Positions 55,229 through 64,000 of a stretch of 64,000 nucleotides of DNA are shown here, piece after piece. The notes below the pieces were generated by a model that was not told where the DNA came from, searched no databases, and worked only from the letters and a program-made list of their open reading frames with translations. A program made the position numbers and the translations under genes. Source of the stretch: Heracleum sosnowskyi (lineage: Eukaryota > Streptophyta > Magnoliopsida > Apiales > Apiaceae); assembly GCA_030848705.1 (NCBI GenBank), contig CM061240.1:19611001-19675000 (forward strand). The letters are read 5' to 3'. Every line of letters begins with the position of its first letter. The stretch's first letter is position 1.

Positions 55229-55256
55229 GTTGCAATAGGCCATCTATGGCGTAGTG
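55229..55256 (-). repeat. right terminal inverted repeat of the CACTA
   Basis: Ends GGCGTAGTG. It pairs with 17714-17741 with one mismatch, and TGA follows at 55257-55259. Confidence 0.93.
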
Positions 55257-55259
55257 TGA

Positions 55260-58200
55260 AACACAGAGTTGGAGGCAATGTATAAGGCAGACTTGCTGTC
55301 ACAGAACAAGGTAACATGAGTAATTTTGTAGTAACCAAACGTATGAAATAAACTGAGTAGCCATACTAACTCACAGCATGTATCAGCCATGCACTTGTAC
55401 TCAGCCTCAGCTGAAGAGCGAGATACAGTATGTTGCTTTTTGCATTTCCAAGAAATCAGGGAGTCCCCAAATTTAACACAGTAGCCAGTTAAGGAATGTC
55501 TGGTTTGTTGACATCCACCCCAGTCTGAGTCACAGTAAGCTTGAAGCATAGGTTTAGAGTTAGCAGACATAAGAATGCCCTGACCAGGTGAACCTTTGAT
55601 GTATCTGATAACTTTGAAAGCAGCAGTAAGATGATCAAAGCGAGGCTGAGCTATGAACTGAGATAACACTTGCATAGAGTAGCATAAGTCAGGTCGAGTG
55701 ACTGTGAGATATAATAAACGACCAACAATTCTCCTATACAGTGAGCAATCAGAGTCAGACAGAAAAGCACTCTCATTCTTTTGAAAAGAATGATTTTGCT
55801 CCATAGGAATTTTGGAAGGCTTAGCACCAAGTAGACCAGTGTCAGCTAATATATCCATAGTGTATTTTTCTGATGAAGATAGATTCCAGAAGATGATTTT
55901 GCTACTTCAACTCCTAAGAAAAATTTGAGATCACCCAAGTCTTTAACTTTGAACCTAGAACTCATGAATTGAATACTAGTCTGAATAACATACTTACTGC
56001 TCCCAGTAACAAGAATTTCATCCACATAGACCAAGACAGCAACAAATGCAGAAGATGTGTGCTTAGTGAATAAACTGTTGTCTGAGTGAGATTGAGTGTA
56101 ACCTACAGACTTTAGAGCAGTAGAAAATTTAGTAAACCAGCATCTGGGAGCTTGCTTGAGGCCATATAAAGACTTGACCAGTTTACACACCCAATTAGAT
56201 GAGTCTGTGATACCATTTAGAGCAGGTATAGAAGATAGTTGAAAGTAACCAGGAGGCACTCTCATATACACTGTTTCTTGAAGATCACCATGCAAGAAGG
56301 CATTAGTGATGTCAAGTTGAGAAATAGACCATCCTTGAGCAGCTGCAATTGCAACTAACAGTCTTACTGTTGTCATTTTTGCCACTGGGGCAAAAGTTTC
56401 AAAATAGTCCAACCCATAGGTTTGTGTAAAACCCTTAGCCACTAAACGAGCTTTGTACCTTTCAACTGAGCCATCAGGATTATATTTGACTTTAAACAAC
56501 CATTTACAGTCAACAATGTGCTGATTGGGAGGTTTTTGAACCAACTCCCAGGTATGATTACTTTCAAGGGCATCTAGTTCAAGTTTCATGGCAGTAAGCC
56601 ATTTAGAGTATGTACAGGCTTGTTTATATATGTATGGTGTGGGAATAGAAGCAGTAGCACACAAGTATTTATGATATGATGGAGTAAAAACATTGTATGA
56701 CATGTAGTGTTGAATAGGATAGGAACAAGTGTTACCTGTGACAGCCCCTGCAGATGAAGAAGAGACATTGGTGGTTGTGATTGGAAGACCAGTAAAATCC
56801 TTAAACTTGGCTGGTATGACTTTATGCCTGGATGGTTTAGATAAAGCAATAGGTACTGTATTCTGAATCTGAGAGGAATGATCAGTATCAGCATTGGATG
56901 GAGTAGGGTTGTCTAAAACAGGAGTTGTGTCCAGCAATGTGAGATTACTAGGATTTTGTATAATTATAGACTCGATGTCAGTAGCCAGAGGTGAATCAGG
57001 AAAGATGTGTGAAGAGGATGGAGTAGAAAATACAGGAAAACAAGAATTAAAAGGTTGAGAATGGCAAGATTGGTGAAAATGAAAACAGTCTTCTACAAAT
57101 ATTATATCCCTGGAAATATAACATTTTCTTGTAGCAAGTTCAAGAACTCTGTATCTTTTTTTATTGAAAGGATATCCAATGAATACACACTTGAGAGATT
57201 TAGCAGAGAATTTGTTTTTAGGAGAATATAAGTCAGATATGTAGCATAGACACCCAAAATTTTTAAGAAGGGAGTAATCTGGGAGCTTGTTAAACAGAAT
57301 TTCATATGGTGATTTGAAATTAAGCACAGATGAAGGTAGTATGTTTATGAGGTGAGTGGCAGTAAGAATACAATCTCCCCATAGGTTAATAGGAAGATTA
57401 CTTTGAAGTTTAAGTGACCTAGCAACATTAAGAAGATGTTGATGTTTTCTCTCTACTACCCCATTTTGTTGGGGAGTATGAGGACAACTGTTTTGATGGA
57501 TAATTCCCAAAGATGCAAGATGAGTAGATAAATCATGATTAACAAATTCTGTTCCATTATCTGTTTTAAGAGTTTTGATTGTTGTTTGAAACTGATTTTG
57601 AACATAGGGCAATGAAATTTTTGATAAGATTAGATACTTGAGATTTATCAGTAAAAAGAAATACCCAGGTACATCTTGAAAAATCATCCACTATGGTCAA
57701 GAATTAATTACATTTTCCATGAGTTACATGCTTATAGGGACCCCAAACATCACAATGCACTAATTCAAATATACTAGTGGTAACAGACTTACTGATAGGA
57801 AAACTAGGTCTGACTTGTTTGGAAAGATGACAGATTTCACACTGAGAATTTGACTGAAACATTTTTAAGAATAGAGGAAATATGACCTAATAGAATGCTA
57901 GAGGGATGACCAATCCTACAATGCCAATTATCTGATGGAGTACTATTAGCATTGATATGATGAACTTGCGTAGAAGCAATCTTGTAGCTGTGAAGTTTGT
58001 ACATGCCTTCTTCTAACTCACCAATCTCTCTCTCCATCTGTAATGCAGGGACCTGTAACATACATTTTGAAGACAGAAAAATAATTTTGCAAGACATGGA
58101 TTTGGTTAGTTGTGGTACAGAAAGAAGATTACATTGGAAATTAGGTACCACTAATACATCATGTAAATACAAGAAGGATGACAACTGTACAGTGCCAATA

Positions 58201-59597
58201 TGACTGACATTTGAGATATTCCCATTTGGTAAATGAATTTCAGAATGTACTGGTGTGGATGTAGTGAGTAGATGAAGATAAGGTGTAATATGATGTGTGG
58301 CACCTGAGTCAATTATCCAGGTATGTTGAGGTGACTGAGATTGTGCATGATTGGAAAAAACTACTAGGTTTGTGTGATATTGAGGAATACCTGCACAGGA
58401 GTTGGTAGCATAGGTTATCCAGGGAGCATAATTGGCAGCAGGAGATTTCATTTTGGACTGAAGCATGTTGATCAGTTGCTGACATTGAGTATCAGACAAA
58501 TTGTCATTGTTAAGTGTAGTATCAGCTGTAGTAGACTCTGAATTCAAAGTTCCACCAGATTGTATCACATTAGTTGCCTGCACGTTAGGTTTCTTGCCTG
58601 TAGTAGGCCTTACTTTAGGTTTTGGTTGACCATACATCATGTGCCAATCAGGATATCCATGAAGTGCAAAGCACTTATCTCTAGTATGTCCTATAAGTTT
58701 GCAGTAATCACAGATGATGGAGGAATCTAACACCTTCCTGTCATCTTTCTTTGCAGTGAATCTATTCTTGCTATTGCCATTGTTATTATGAAATCCAACT
58801 CTCACATTCATAGCAGCATTATCAGATATAAGATTGACATGATGTACACTATCTCTCTGATTTTCCTCTTGTAACAACATAGCATAAGCATGACTTAAAT
58901 CAGGGAGTGGACTCATTAACATCATTTGACCTCTTATGGATGTAAATTGCTCATTAATCCCCATCAGAAACTGACTTAGTTTCATCAATTGCTCATATTG
59001 AGTCAGTTTTTGAGTATGATGACAATTACAGGTAGTAGAGGCACAAGTACATATAGGTATAGTAGCTAAATTCTCTAACTCATCCATAAGGTCTCAAAAT
59101 TGAGTAAAGTACGTAGTGATAGATTTACTACCTTGCGTTAATGAAGCTAGTTCCTTTCTTAAATTGAACAATCGAGGAACATTATTCTGTGCATATCGAT
59201 GTTAAAGATCATCCCAGATTTGTTTTGCAGTTGACTTATAAACAACACTCTTACGAATATCAGAAGAGACAAAATTGAGAATCCAGGAGATTACCAGATC
59301 ATTACTACGCATCTAGAGTGCTAATTGAGGTGATCCTGCATCTGGTTTGACTTGAGATCCATCAATGAATCCAAGCTTGAGTTTTACAGAAAGTGCTATG
59401 GAAACTGATCGACTCCAATGATGATAGTTTTGATCAGTTAGTACTTCACTAACAAGTGATAAGCCAGGATGATCAGAATTGCTTAGATAGTATGGATAAT
59501 TGATGTCAATAACAGAATTAGTAGCCATTGAAGATGAGTTTTGTGTTGAAGACAATGGAACAGTTGAAGTGGTTACAGCGGAAGCATATGATCGCAT
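55260..59597 (-). pseudogene. Copia-A gag-pol, decayed
   Basis: Starts at ATG 59597 (MRSYASAVTTSTVPLSS). The gag N-terminal domain YYLSNSDHPGLSLVSEVLTD has stops near 59313, 59200 and 59093. From 59087 come the rest of gag with zinc knuckle CDYCKLIGHTRDKC, the protease WIIDSGATHHITP and the pre-integrase zinc region, up to a frame break near 57850. Integrase core and RT occupy 57687-55846 (with LKTDNGTEF, VERKHQHLL and the active-site YVDE, where YVDD is usual). RNase H runs 55858-55260 with SSAEAEYKCMADTCCELVW and continues at 17713. Several stops and at least two frameshifts; the fourth residue of the RT active site is changed. Not functional. Confidence 0.92.
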
Positions 59598-59630
59598 TAC
59601 GTAATGAAGGACGATCAGAACAAATCTTAA

Positions 59631-59646
59631 CCTTGCTCTGATACCA
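59631..59646 (-). promoter_or_regulatory. primer-binding site of Copia-A
   Basis: The minus strand reads TGGTATCAGAGCAAGG, directly next to the 5' LTR. Confidence 0.9.
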
Positions 59647-59956
59647 TGACAGATTTATATGAAATGAAGCTTTGCAGAAGAAGTAAAGCAAGGAAGAAGA
59701 AGAAGTATGTATTCAGAAAGCTTAAGAAAGAAGTTACATCGGGTATGTTCCTTTTATACAATTCTATATCCTAACTGAATGTTCTAGAGAATGATACATA
59801 TAGGTGTGTAAGTCTTTGAACGCTAACAGAATCCAGCTCAGCAGATAACAAACTTTCCCGACACTTTTACATCTAAACTTGAGTGCACAGTAGGTGTTTG
59901 TCATAATGTCTAGACTACTGTTTCTTTATTCTGTATCTTCATCTATATTTGTAACA
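59647..59956 (-). repeat. 5' LTR of Copia-A
   Basis: 310 bp, partner of 17190-17511. Confidence 0.93.
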
Positions 59957-60453
59957 TACAGCCCGAGCAAGAACAAGTGTAGAGATAATAAAAACCTATG
60001 CAGTCTGTACCTAAATCGCCATCTAGCTGAAACGCATGTTTGAATCGTGTTTCCCATCTATAGACAAGAAGTATATTGCTTTTGTTGTCTTTATCGTTGT
60101 CCTTGTTGTCGATTAATATCATAGAGGCCTCCTCAGTTTCAGCACAGCCCTACATGGTGCCCCCTGCATAGTAGAGATGACAAACACCACTAGACCATAT
60201 TGTACTAGCAGTAGCAGCTGCACGGTGTCTTGATCTATATTTTTTACATATGTGTTTTCACTATGAATTATCAGTCGTGGCTATGTGTCGGTCGAAGCAG
60301 TTCTAAGCAGAACCTTTTATAGGTGAATGTGCGATTTAAGGATTCTTTTTTTTCGCACGGTAATTAAATGTGAGCCAATACCACATAAATTTGTTGTTAT
60401 AATTTTGGTTGTTTGGTTGATCAAATGATTAATCATAGATCGCTTAAGTACAG
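59957..60453 (-). other. host DNA between Copia-A and the Tat element, possible exon remnant
   Basis: On the minus strand 60240-59957 is unusually open, with an AG acceptor at CTATGCAG/G (near 60166) and another at TGCATAG/G (near 59993). Across the Copia-A target site the sequence continues at 17189 to a CAG/GTAAGT donor near 17132, with an alternative GT nearer the junction. This may be an exon of a host gene split by Copia-A, but two frames are possible and I recognise no family. Confidence 0.25.
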
Positions 60454-60810
60454 TGATGGCCTCCGGAACCGCTGTCGCGGTCTTACGGCCTACGGAGAAA
60501 GAAATCAAACTGAGGAGTTTCCATCCCCGTAAAGAGCCCTGACTACGGAATCCGTAGTCCCGTTCCCCGTAGCCAGGTTCCCAGTCACTAGACACGTGTT
60601 GACCTTGCATGAACCAGTCACCCCCGGGGCCCAAAAACCAGCCCAGAAACTCTCCACCTGGGGCGTAGGCTACGCCAGTCACCTAATCTACGGGGATGTA
60701 AGCTAACATACAGGCACCTGGCTGAAGCCTCGTCACCTAGTCTAGGCTGTAGACCTCCAGGTGGCAAAGGCCCCTGCCCCCTATAAAAGGAAAGGAGCTT
60801 ACGACCATCA
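60454..60810 (+). repeat. 5' LTR of the Tat-type element, with a 100-nt deletion
   Basis: 357 bp. Against the 3' LTR it lacks exactly the segment 63508-63607, at the junction 60798/60799. The missing part lies just after the TATA box (CTATAAAAGG, 60781-60790), so the transcribed R-U5 is mostly gone. Confidence 0.88.
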
Positions 60811-60812
60811 TT

Positions 60813-60830
60813 TGGCGCCGCTGCCGGGGA
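60813..60830 (+). promoter_or_regulatory. primer-binding site, tRNA-Asp type
   Basis: TGGCGCCGCTGCCGGGGA, 2 nt after the LTR. Confidence 0.85.
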
Positions 60831-60878
60831 AGAATATTTGCAACTATTACAACAACGACCGCGAACACCACAGGAAGC

Positions 60879-63004
60879 ATGAGTTATGAATCAAGTAATC
60901 GGAGTCGTTCATCAAGATCAACGAGGTCCTCACCCTCCTCTCCGTCCAATTCTCATACTAGCAGCCAATTTTCTAACTTGCGGGCCCGACAGAGGTATAT
61001 GCACGAACAAATGGACAGGTTGACAACACATATGGCCAGAAATAATTACGGTGCTCATCACCCGCCATACTACCCAGAAAACATCACGCCGCCATTTAAT
61101 ACACAGCAACCAGAGCACCGTGGGTCATACTAGTCAGGTTCGTCATCAAGGAGAACCACCTCTCGACAAACTTCAAGTTCTAACCGGAGCGCTCCATACC
61201 TGGGAAGCCGCTCCTCTTCTGGATCGCAAAGGACAGTATTTCCAGAGTCTTCCGGGTATGGAGGACCTGAGAGACGTAGGTCGCAACGAGAACGCACTCC
61301 CGTGTCTCGCCACAGAAGAAGGTCTAGGACCCCCGTACGTCGTAGGCGTACCCCCCATCATAATTCAACAGAAAGCTCAGTCCCGTCATCCTGAAGATCA
61401 GGAAGAGATGATGGCAAGACTGGCCAGGCTAGAGGGAATGGCGACGACACCTTTCCTGGAAATAAGCACTGGAAGGTCGTCTTTTACTGAAATCCTGGAA
61501 GCAGTGCAAGTAGACCAAGGGGTGAAAATCACCGGACTGGAATCTTTTGACGGTACTTCTGACCCTAATGATCATTTGAGTTATTATGAAAATTTGATGA
61601 TTTGTCACAGATACAATGATATCACCAAGTGTCTTCTATTCATATCCACGCTCAAGGCATACGCTCGAACGTGGTTCTCAAGACTATCTCAGAGGAGTAT
61701 TAACTCTTGGGAAGAGCTTAAGGTAGCCTTCCTCGCCAAATTCCGTATCAACACTCCATATGTCGTCCACACCATATCTCTGGAAAATGTTAAGCAAGAA
61801 CGTGGAGAATCTTTGAGAGATTACATTGAGAAATTCAAGACGATGGCATCGAAGGTAAGAGAGCTATGACCAACTAATGTCGTGGATTCTTTTATCAGAA
61901 ACATGAATTATCAAGATTGCAGAGATTGCTGCAAGGAGTTATACAACAAAGAACCCGCAGACCTTTATGAAGCCTACGGGATTGCGTCGGCGTACATTGC
62001 GACCGACGAGAGAATCAGGGCCTACTACCCCAGTTCTAGGGATGAAGCCTCCGGGTCTGGGCATACAACAATGCAAGTCGAGGGGATGGAGGATTTTAGG
62101 GGAAAGGGTCAGAAGAATTTCCCCTCGGACAGGCGGTCTCGCCCTCGTCAAGCCCGGGAAGAACCTAGCTTCACCCCACTGAACAAAAGCCCCTCTGTCA
62201 TCCTAAGGGAAATCCGAAGCCAAGATTATTTTCAAGCACCCCCTCCCATGAGGACCCCTGCGGACAAAAGAGACAGATCATGATTCTGTGATTACCACAC
62301 CATCATTGGACATAACACTGATGAATGCACATCTCTCAAGTATTTCCTGGAGAGGCTTGTAAACAAAGGATTGAGGAGGAACTACCTCCGCACGGTCAGC
62401 AATACCCTTCCACAGCCACAACCTCCAGTTTCCAACCCCCCAACCTAAGCGGGTAATTGATATGATCATAGGAGGGGATCCTCCCCTGACAAAAACATAT
62501 GAAGTGCTTCAACTGGAAACGTCACAAAGAGCCTTCACGTATTCAAAAACTCCCATTTCTTTTATAGATGATGACTATCCGGAAGAGGATGTGTGCCGTA
62601 GTGGCCCCCTTACGGTTCAGTTAGATATTGCTGATCAAGACGTCCGGAAGGTGCTTAAAGACAAAGGCTCTTCCATAGACATAATCTTTCGACACACTTT
62701 GAGGAGAATGGATCTGGGAGAGAGACAGGAAGAACAGAAGGCCGAAGACATGCGGGGACCTCTCTATGGTTTTGGTAATAATGCGGTGCCCATTCAAGGG
62801 ACCATTGACTTGCCCACAACATTTGGAACCCCCCCACAAGAGGTAACCGCCCTTGTCAAATACTACATTATCGATATTGCTTCTTCGTATAATGTCATTA
62901 TAGGGAGACTTACTCTGTTTTTCTTGGGAGCCATTATTTCGACCCCTCATATGAAAGTGAAGTTCCCTACGGGTTGGGGTTCGGGGGAGTTAAGATATAT
63001 CTGA
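60879..63004 (+). pseudogene. gag-protease of the Tat-type element, decayed
   Basis: Starts at ATG 60879 (MSYESSNRSRSSRSTRSS). The N-terminal region is Ser/Arg-rich and continues so beyond a TAG at 61131-61133. After a frame change near 61390 the gag domain follows (DPNDHLSYYENLMICHRYND ... WFSRLSQRSINSWEELKVAFL), a TGA at 61867-61869, then gag C-terminus to 62283 and a CX..HX..GHX..C zinc-knuckle-like motif (CDYHTIIGHNTDEC) just after it. A further frame change leads to 62462-63004, a retroviral-protease-like part (KDKGSSIDIIF at the position of the catalytic D-S/T-G, so the usual Asp-Ser/Thr-Gly is not clear here; NVIIGRLTL near the end). The order matches Tat elements. Not functional. Confidence 0.8.
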
Positions 63005-63162
63005 CAGCGAAGCATCTAGTCTCTATTATTTGGTTTCCCTGTGCCTGGCTCAAACCAATCCCATCACGGTTCATGAACCTGTGGCTTCGATCACATACAC
63101 CCTGTCCTGTATGAATACGCTAAGTAGGCCTCCTAAAGAAGACCCCCTCGCCATGGGGCAAA

Positions 63163-63619
63163 TGATGGCCTCCGGAACCGCTACCGCGGTCTTACGTCCT
63201 ACGGAGAAAGAAATCAAACCGAGGAGTTTCCATCCCCGTAAAAAGCCCTGACTACAGAATCCGTAGTCCCGTTCCCCGTAGCCAGGTTCCCAGTCACCAG
63301 ACACGTGTCGACCTTGCATGAACCAGTCACCCCCGGGGCCCAGAAACCAGCCCAGAACTCTCCACCTAGGGGCATAGGCTACACCAGTCACCTAATCTAC
63401 GGGGATGTAGGCTGACAGACAGGCACCTGGCTGAAGCCTCGTCACCTAGTCTAGGCTGTAGACCTCCAGGTGGCAAAGTCCCCTGCCCCTTATAAAAGGA
63501 AAGGAGCAATTTCCCGGGGGGGGGGGGGGCTAAGGCGAATTTGAGGAAAAAAAACAGAACACTCTCAAATAATCTTCTGATGATCGCTACAGATTAACCT
63601 TAAAATCCTTACGGCCATC
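63163..63619 (+). repeat. 3' LTR of the Tat-type element
   Basis: 457 bp, full length. It follows a purine-rich tract (CATGGGGCAAA). TATA box near 63491. A run of 14 G is at 63516-63529. Confidence 0.9.
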
Positions 63620-63624
63620 ATACA

Positions 63625-64000
63625 GAGATATAGACAATTCCTCAACCACTGGCAACGATGCAGCTATTGTACTGTCAAACACAACTACAACATTATATGA
63701 TCGATTTGACTATAAAAATTACTATTTAATTTAATAAATGAATGAGCCAATAACATTCATCAACTAATTCATGCTTACATTTCTACGTCCAATTTGTAAC
63801 ACATAATTTCGAAGTGACAACTCTAGTTTATTTACGTATAACTAGCTGATAATCGGTGCCAAGCACGGAACAAACATGAGTCGACATTAAAATATTAATA
63901 TTAATAAATTATTAAAAAATATTATTAAAAAATATTATAAAAAAATGTACTTGTCGAGAACTAAATGATAAAAAAAATATAATAAATAAATCACCATTTA
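63625..64000. other. AT-rich host DNA
   Basis: No gene or repeat pair recognised. The last 120 bp are mostly A and T with ATATTATTAAAAA-like repeats. Confidence 0.6.

Larger units (their letters stand above)
17714..55256. mobile_element. non-autonomous CACTA DNA transposon
   Basis: Ends in 28-bp terminal inverted repeats, CACTACGCCATAGATGGCCT..., at 17714-17741 and 55229-55256 with one mismatch, flanked by TGA duplications. Its own DNA is about 4.0 kb (17714-21578 and 55096-55256); the rest is the chromovirus inserted into it. Subterminal regions carry many direct and inverted copies of TGTTACTATAG-like motifs, as transposase-binding subterminal repeats do in CACTA elements. No transposase ORF is present, so it would need one in trans. 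It is intact apart from the insertion. Confidence 0.92.
17190..59956 (-). mobile_element. Copia-A: old Ty1/copia element, outermost of the nest
   Basis: Minus-strand element with LTRs at 17190-17511 and 59647-59956, about 5.2 kb of its own DNA once the inserted CACTA is discounted. On the element strand the LTR starts TGTTACAAAT and ends CTGTCA. The flanks are TACGG (17185-17189) and TACAG (59957-59961), a 5-bp target duplication with one mismatch. By hand count the LTRs differ at about 11 of 310 positions plus a 12-bp duplication, making it the oldest element of the stack. The PBS (TGGTATCAGAGCAAGG) is at 59646-59631. Its coding region has many stops. The copia lineage was not determined. 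Confidence 0.93.
60454..63619 (+). mobile_element. non-autonomous Ty3/gypsy (Tat-type) with gag and protease only
   Basis: 3166 bp with LTRs at 60454-60810 and 63163-63619. The LTR termini TGATGGCC and GGCCATCA are perfect 8-bp inverted repeats, and the element is flanked by TACAG (60449-60453 and 63620-63624). The PBS (60813-60830) is complementary to tRNA-Asp, as in Athila/Tat elements. It holds a gag-like and a protease-like region but no RT, RNase H or integrase, so it would depend on a helper. Stops, frameshifts and about 5% LTR divergence (hand estimate) show that it is old. Confidence 0.88.

Noticed and set aside
60317..63391. Two similar minus-strand proteins near 60317-60682 and 63071-63391
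   Set aside because: They are translations of the two LTRs of the Tat-type element on the wrong strand.

Overview
This is plant nuclear DNA, most likely from a eudicot with a repeat-rich genome. It is AT-rich, has short GT-AG introns, a plant-type lactate dehydrogenase gene, and several families of plant LTR retrotransposons plus a CACTA transposon. I cannot name the species. Only one clearly intact host gene is present: an L-lactate dehydrogenase at 15468-16672 (+). Next to it on the minus strand is a decayed ARIADNE-type ubiquitin ligase (12290-12566). Almost everything else is transposable elements.

Layout. (1) 1-11488: a decayed Sirevirus (Ty1/copia, minus strand, called Sire-A here). 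Its 5' LTR is at 10857-11488, gag and pol are broken, a long third ORF runs off the left edge, and a plus-strand antisense gene lies between pol and ORF3. (2) 11489-17189: host DNA with the ARIADNE pseudogene and LDH. (3) 17190-59956: one nested stack of five elements. The outer element is an old Ty1/copia (Copia-A, minus). A CACTA transposon (17714-55256) sits in its RNase H tail. A Ty3/gypsy chromovirus (21579-55090, minus) sits in the CACTA. Two young elements sit in the chromovirus: an Angela/BARE-like Ty1/copia with an intact 1307-residue polyprotein (Copia-B, 28091-37155, minus) between protease and reverse transcriptase, and a second Sirevirus (Sire-B, 40909-52436, plus) inside its 5' LTR. 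Target-site duplications are readable at every level (one has a mismatch). Hand-counted LTR divergence falls from about 3.5% outside to 0.4-0.7% inside, which agrees with the nesting order. (4) 60454-63619: a small non-autonomous Ty3/gypsy element of Tat type with gag and protease only. (5) 63625-64000: AT-rich DNA with no recognised gene.

The most unusual structure is in the long untranslated leader of Copia-B. Four stem-loops there share a nearly invariant loop of about 20 nt, but each has a different, self-complementary stem. They are followed by three 27-nt near-perfect hairpins. Also notable: the divergent antisense gene inside Sire-A with its own TATA and CCAAT boxes, which Sire-B has lost in a deletion of about 1.7 kb; a different short motif scattered through LTR and coding DNA in each of the two Sireviruses; splice-acceptor-like CAG/G sites conserved in front of pol and ORF3 in both Sireviruses; and an extra ORF ahead of gag in the chromovirus. 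All coordinates, boundaries and counts were read by eye from the sequence.
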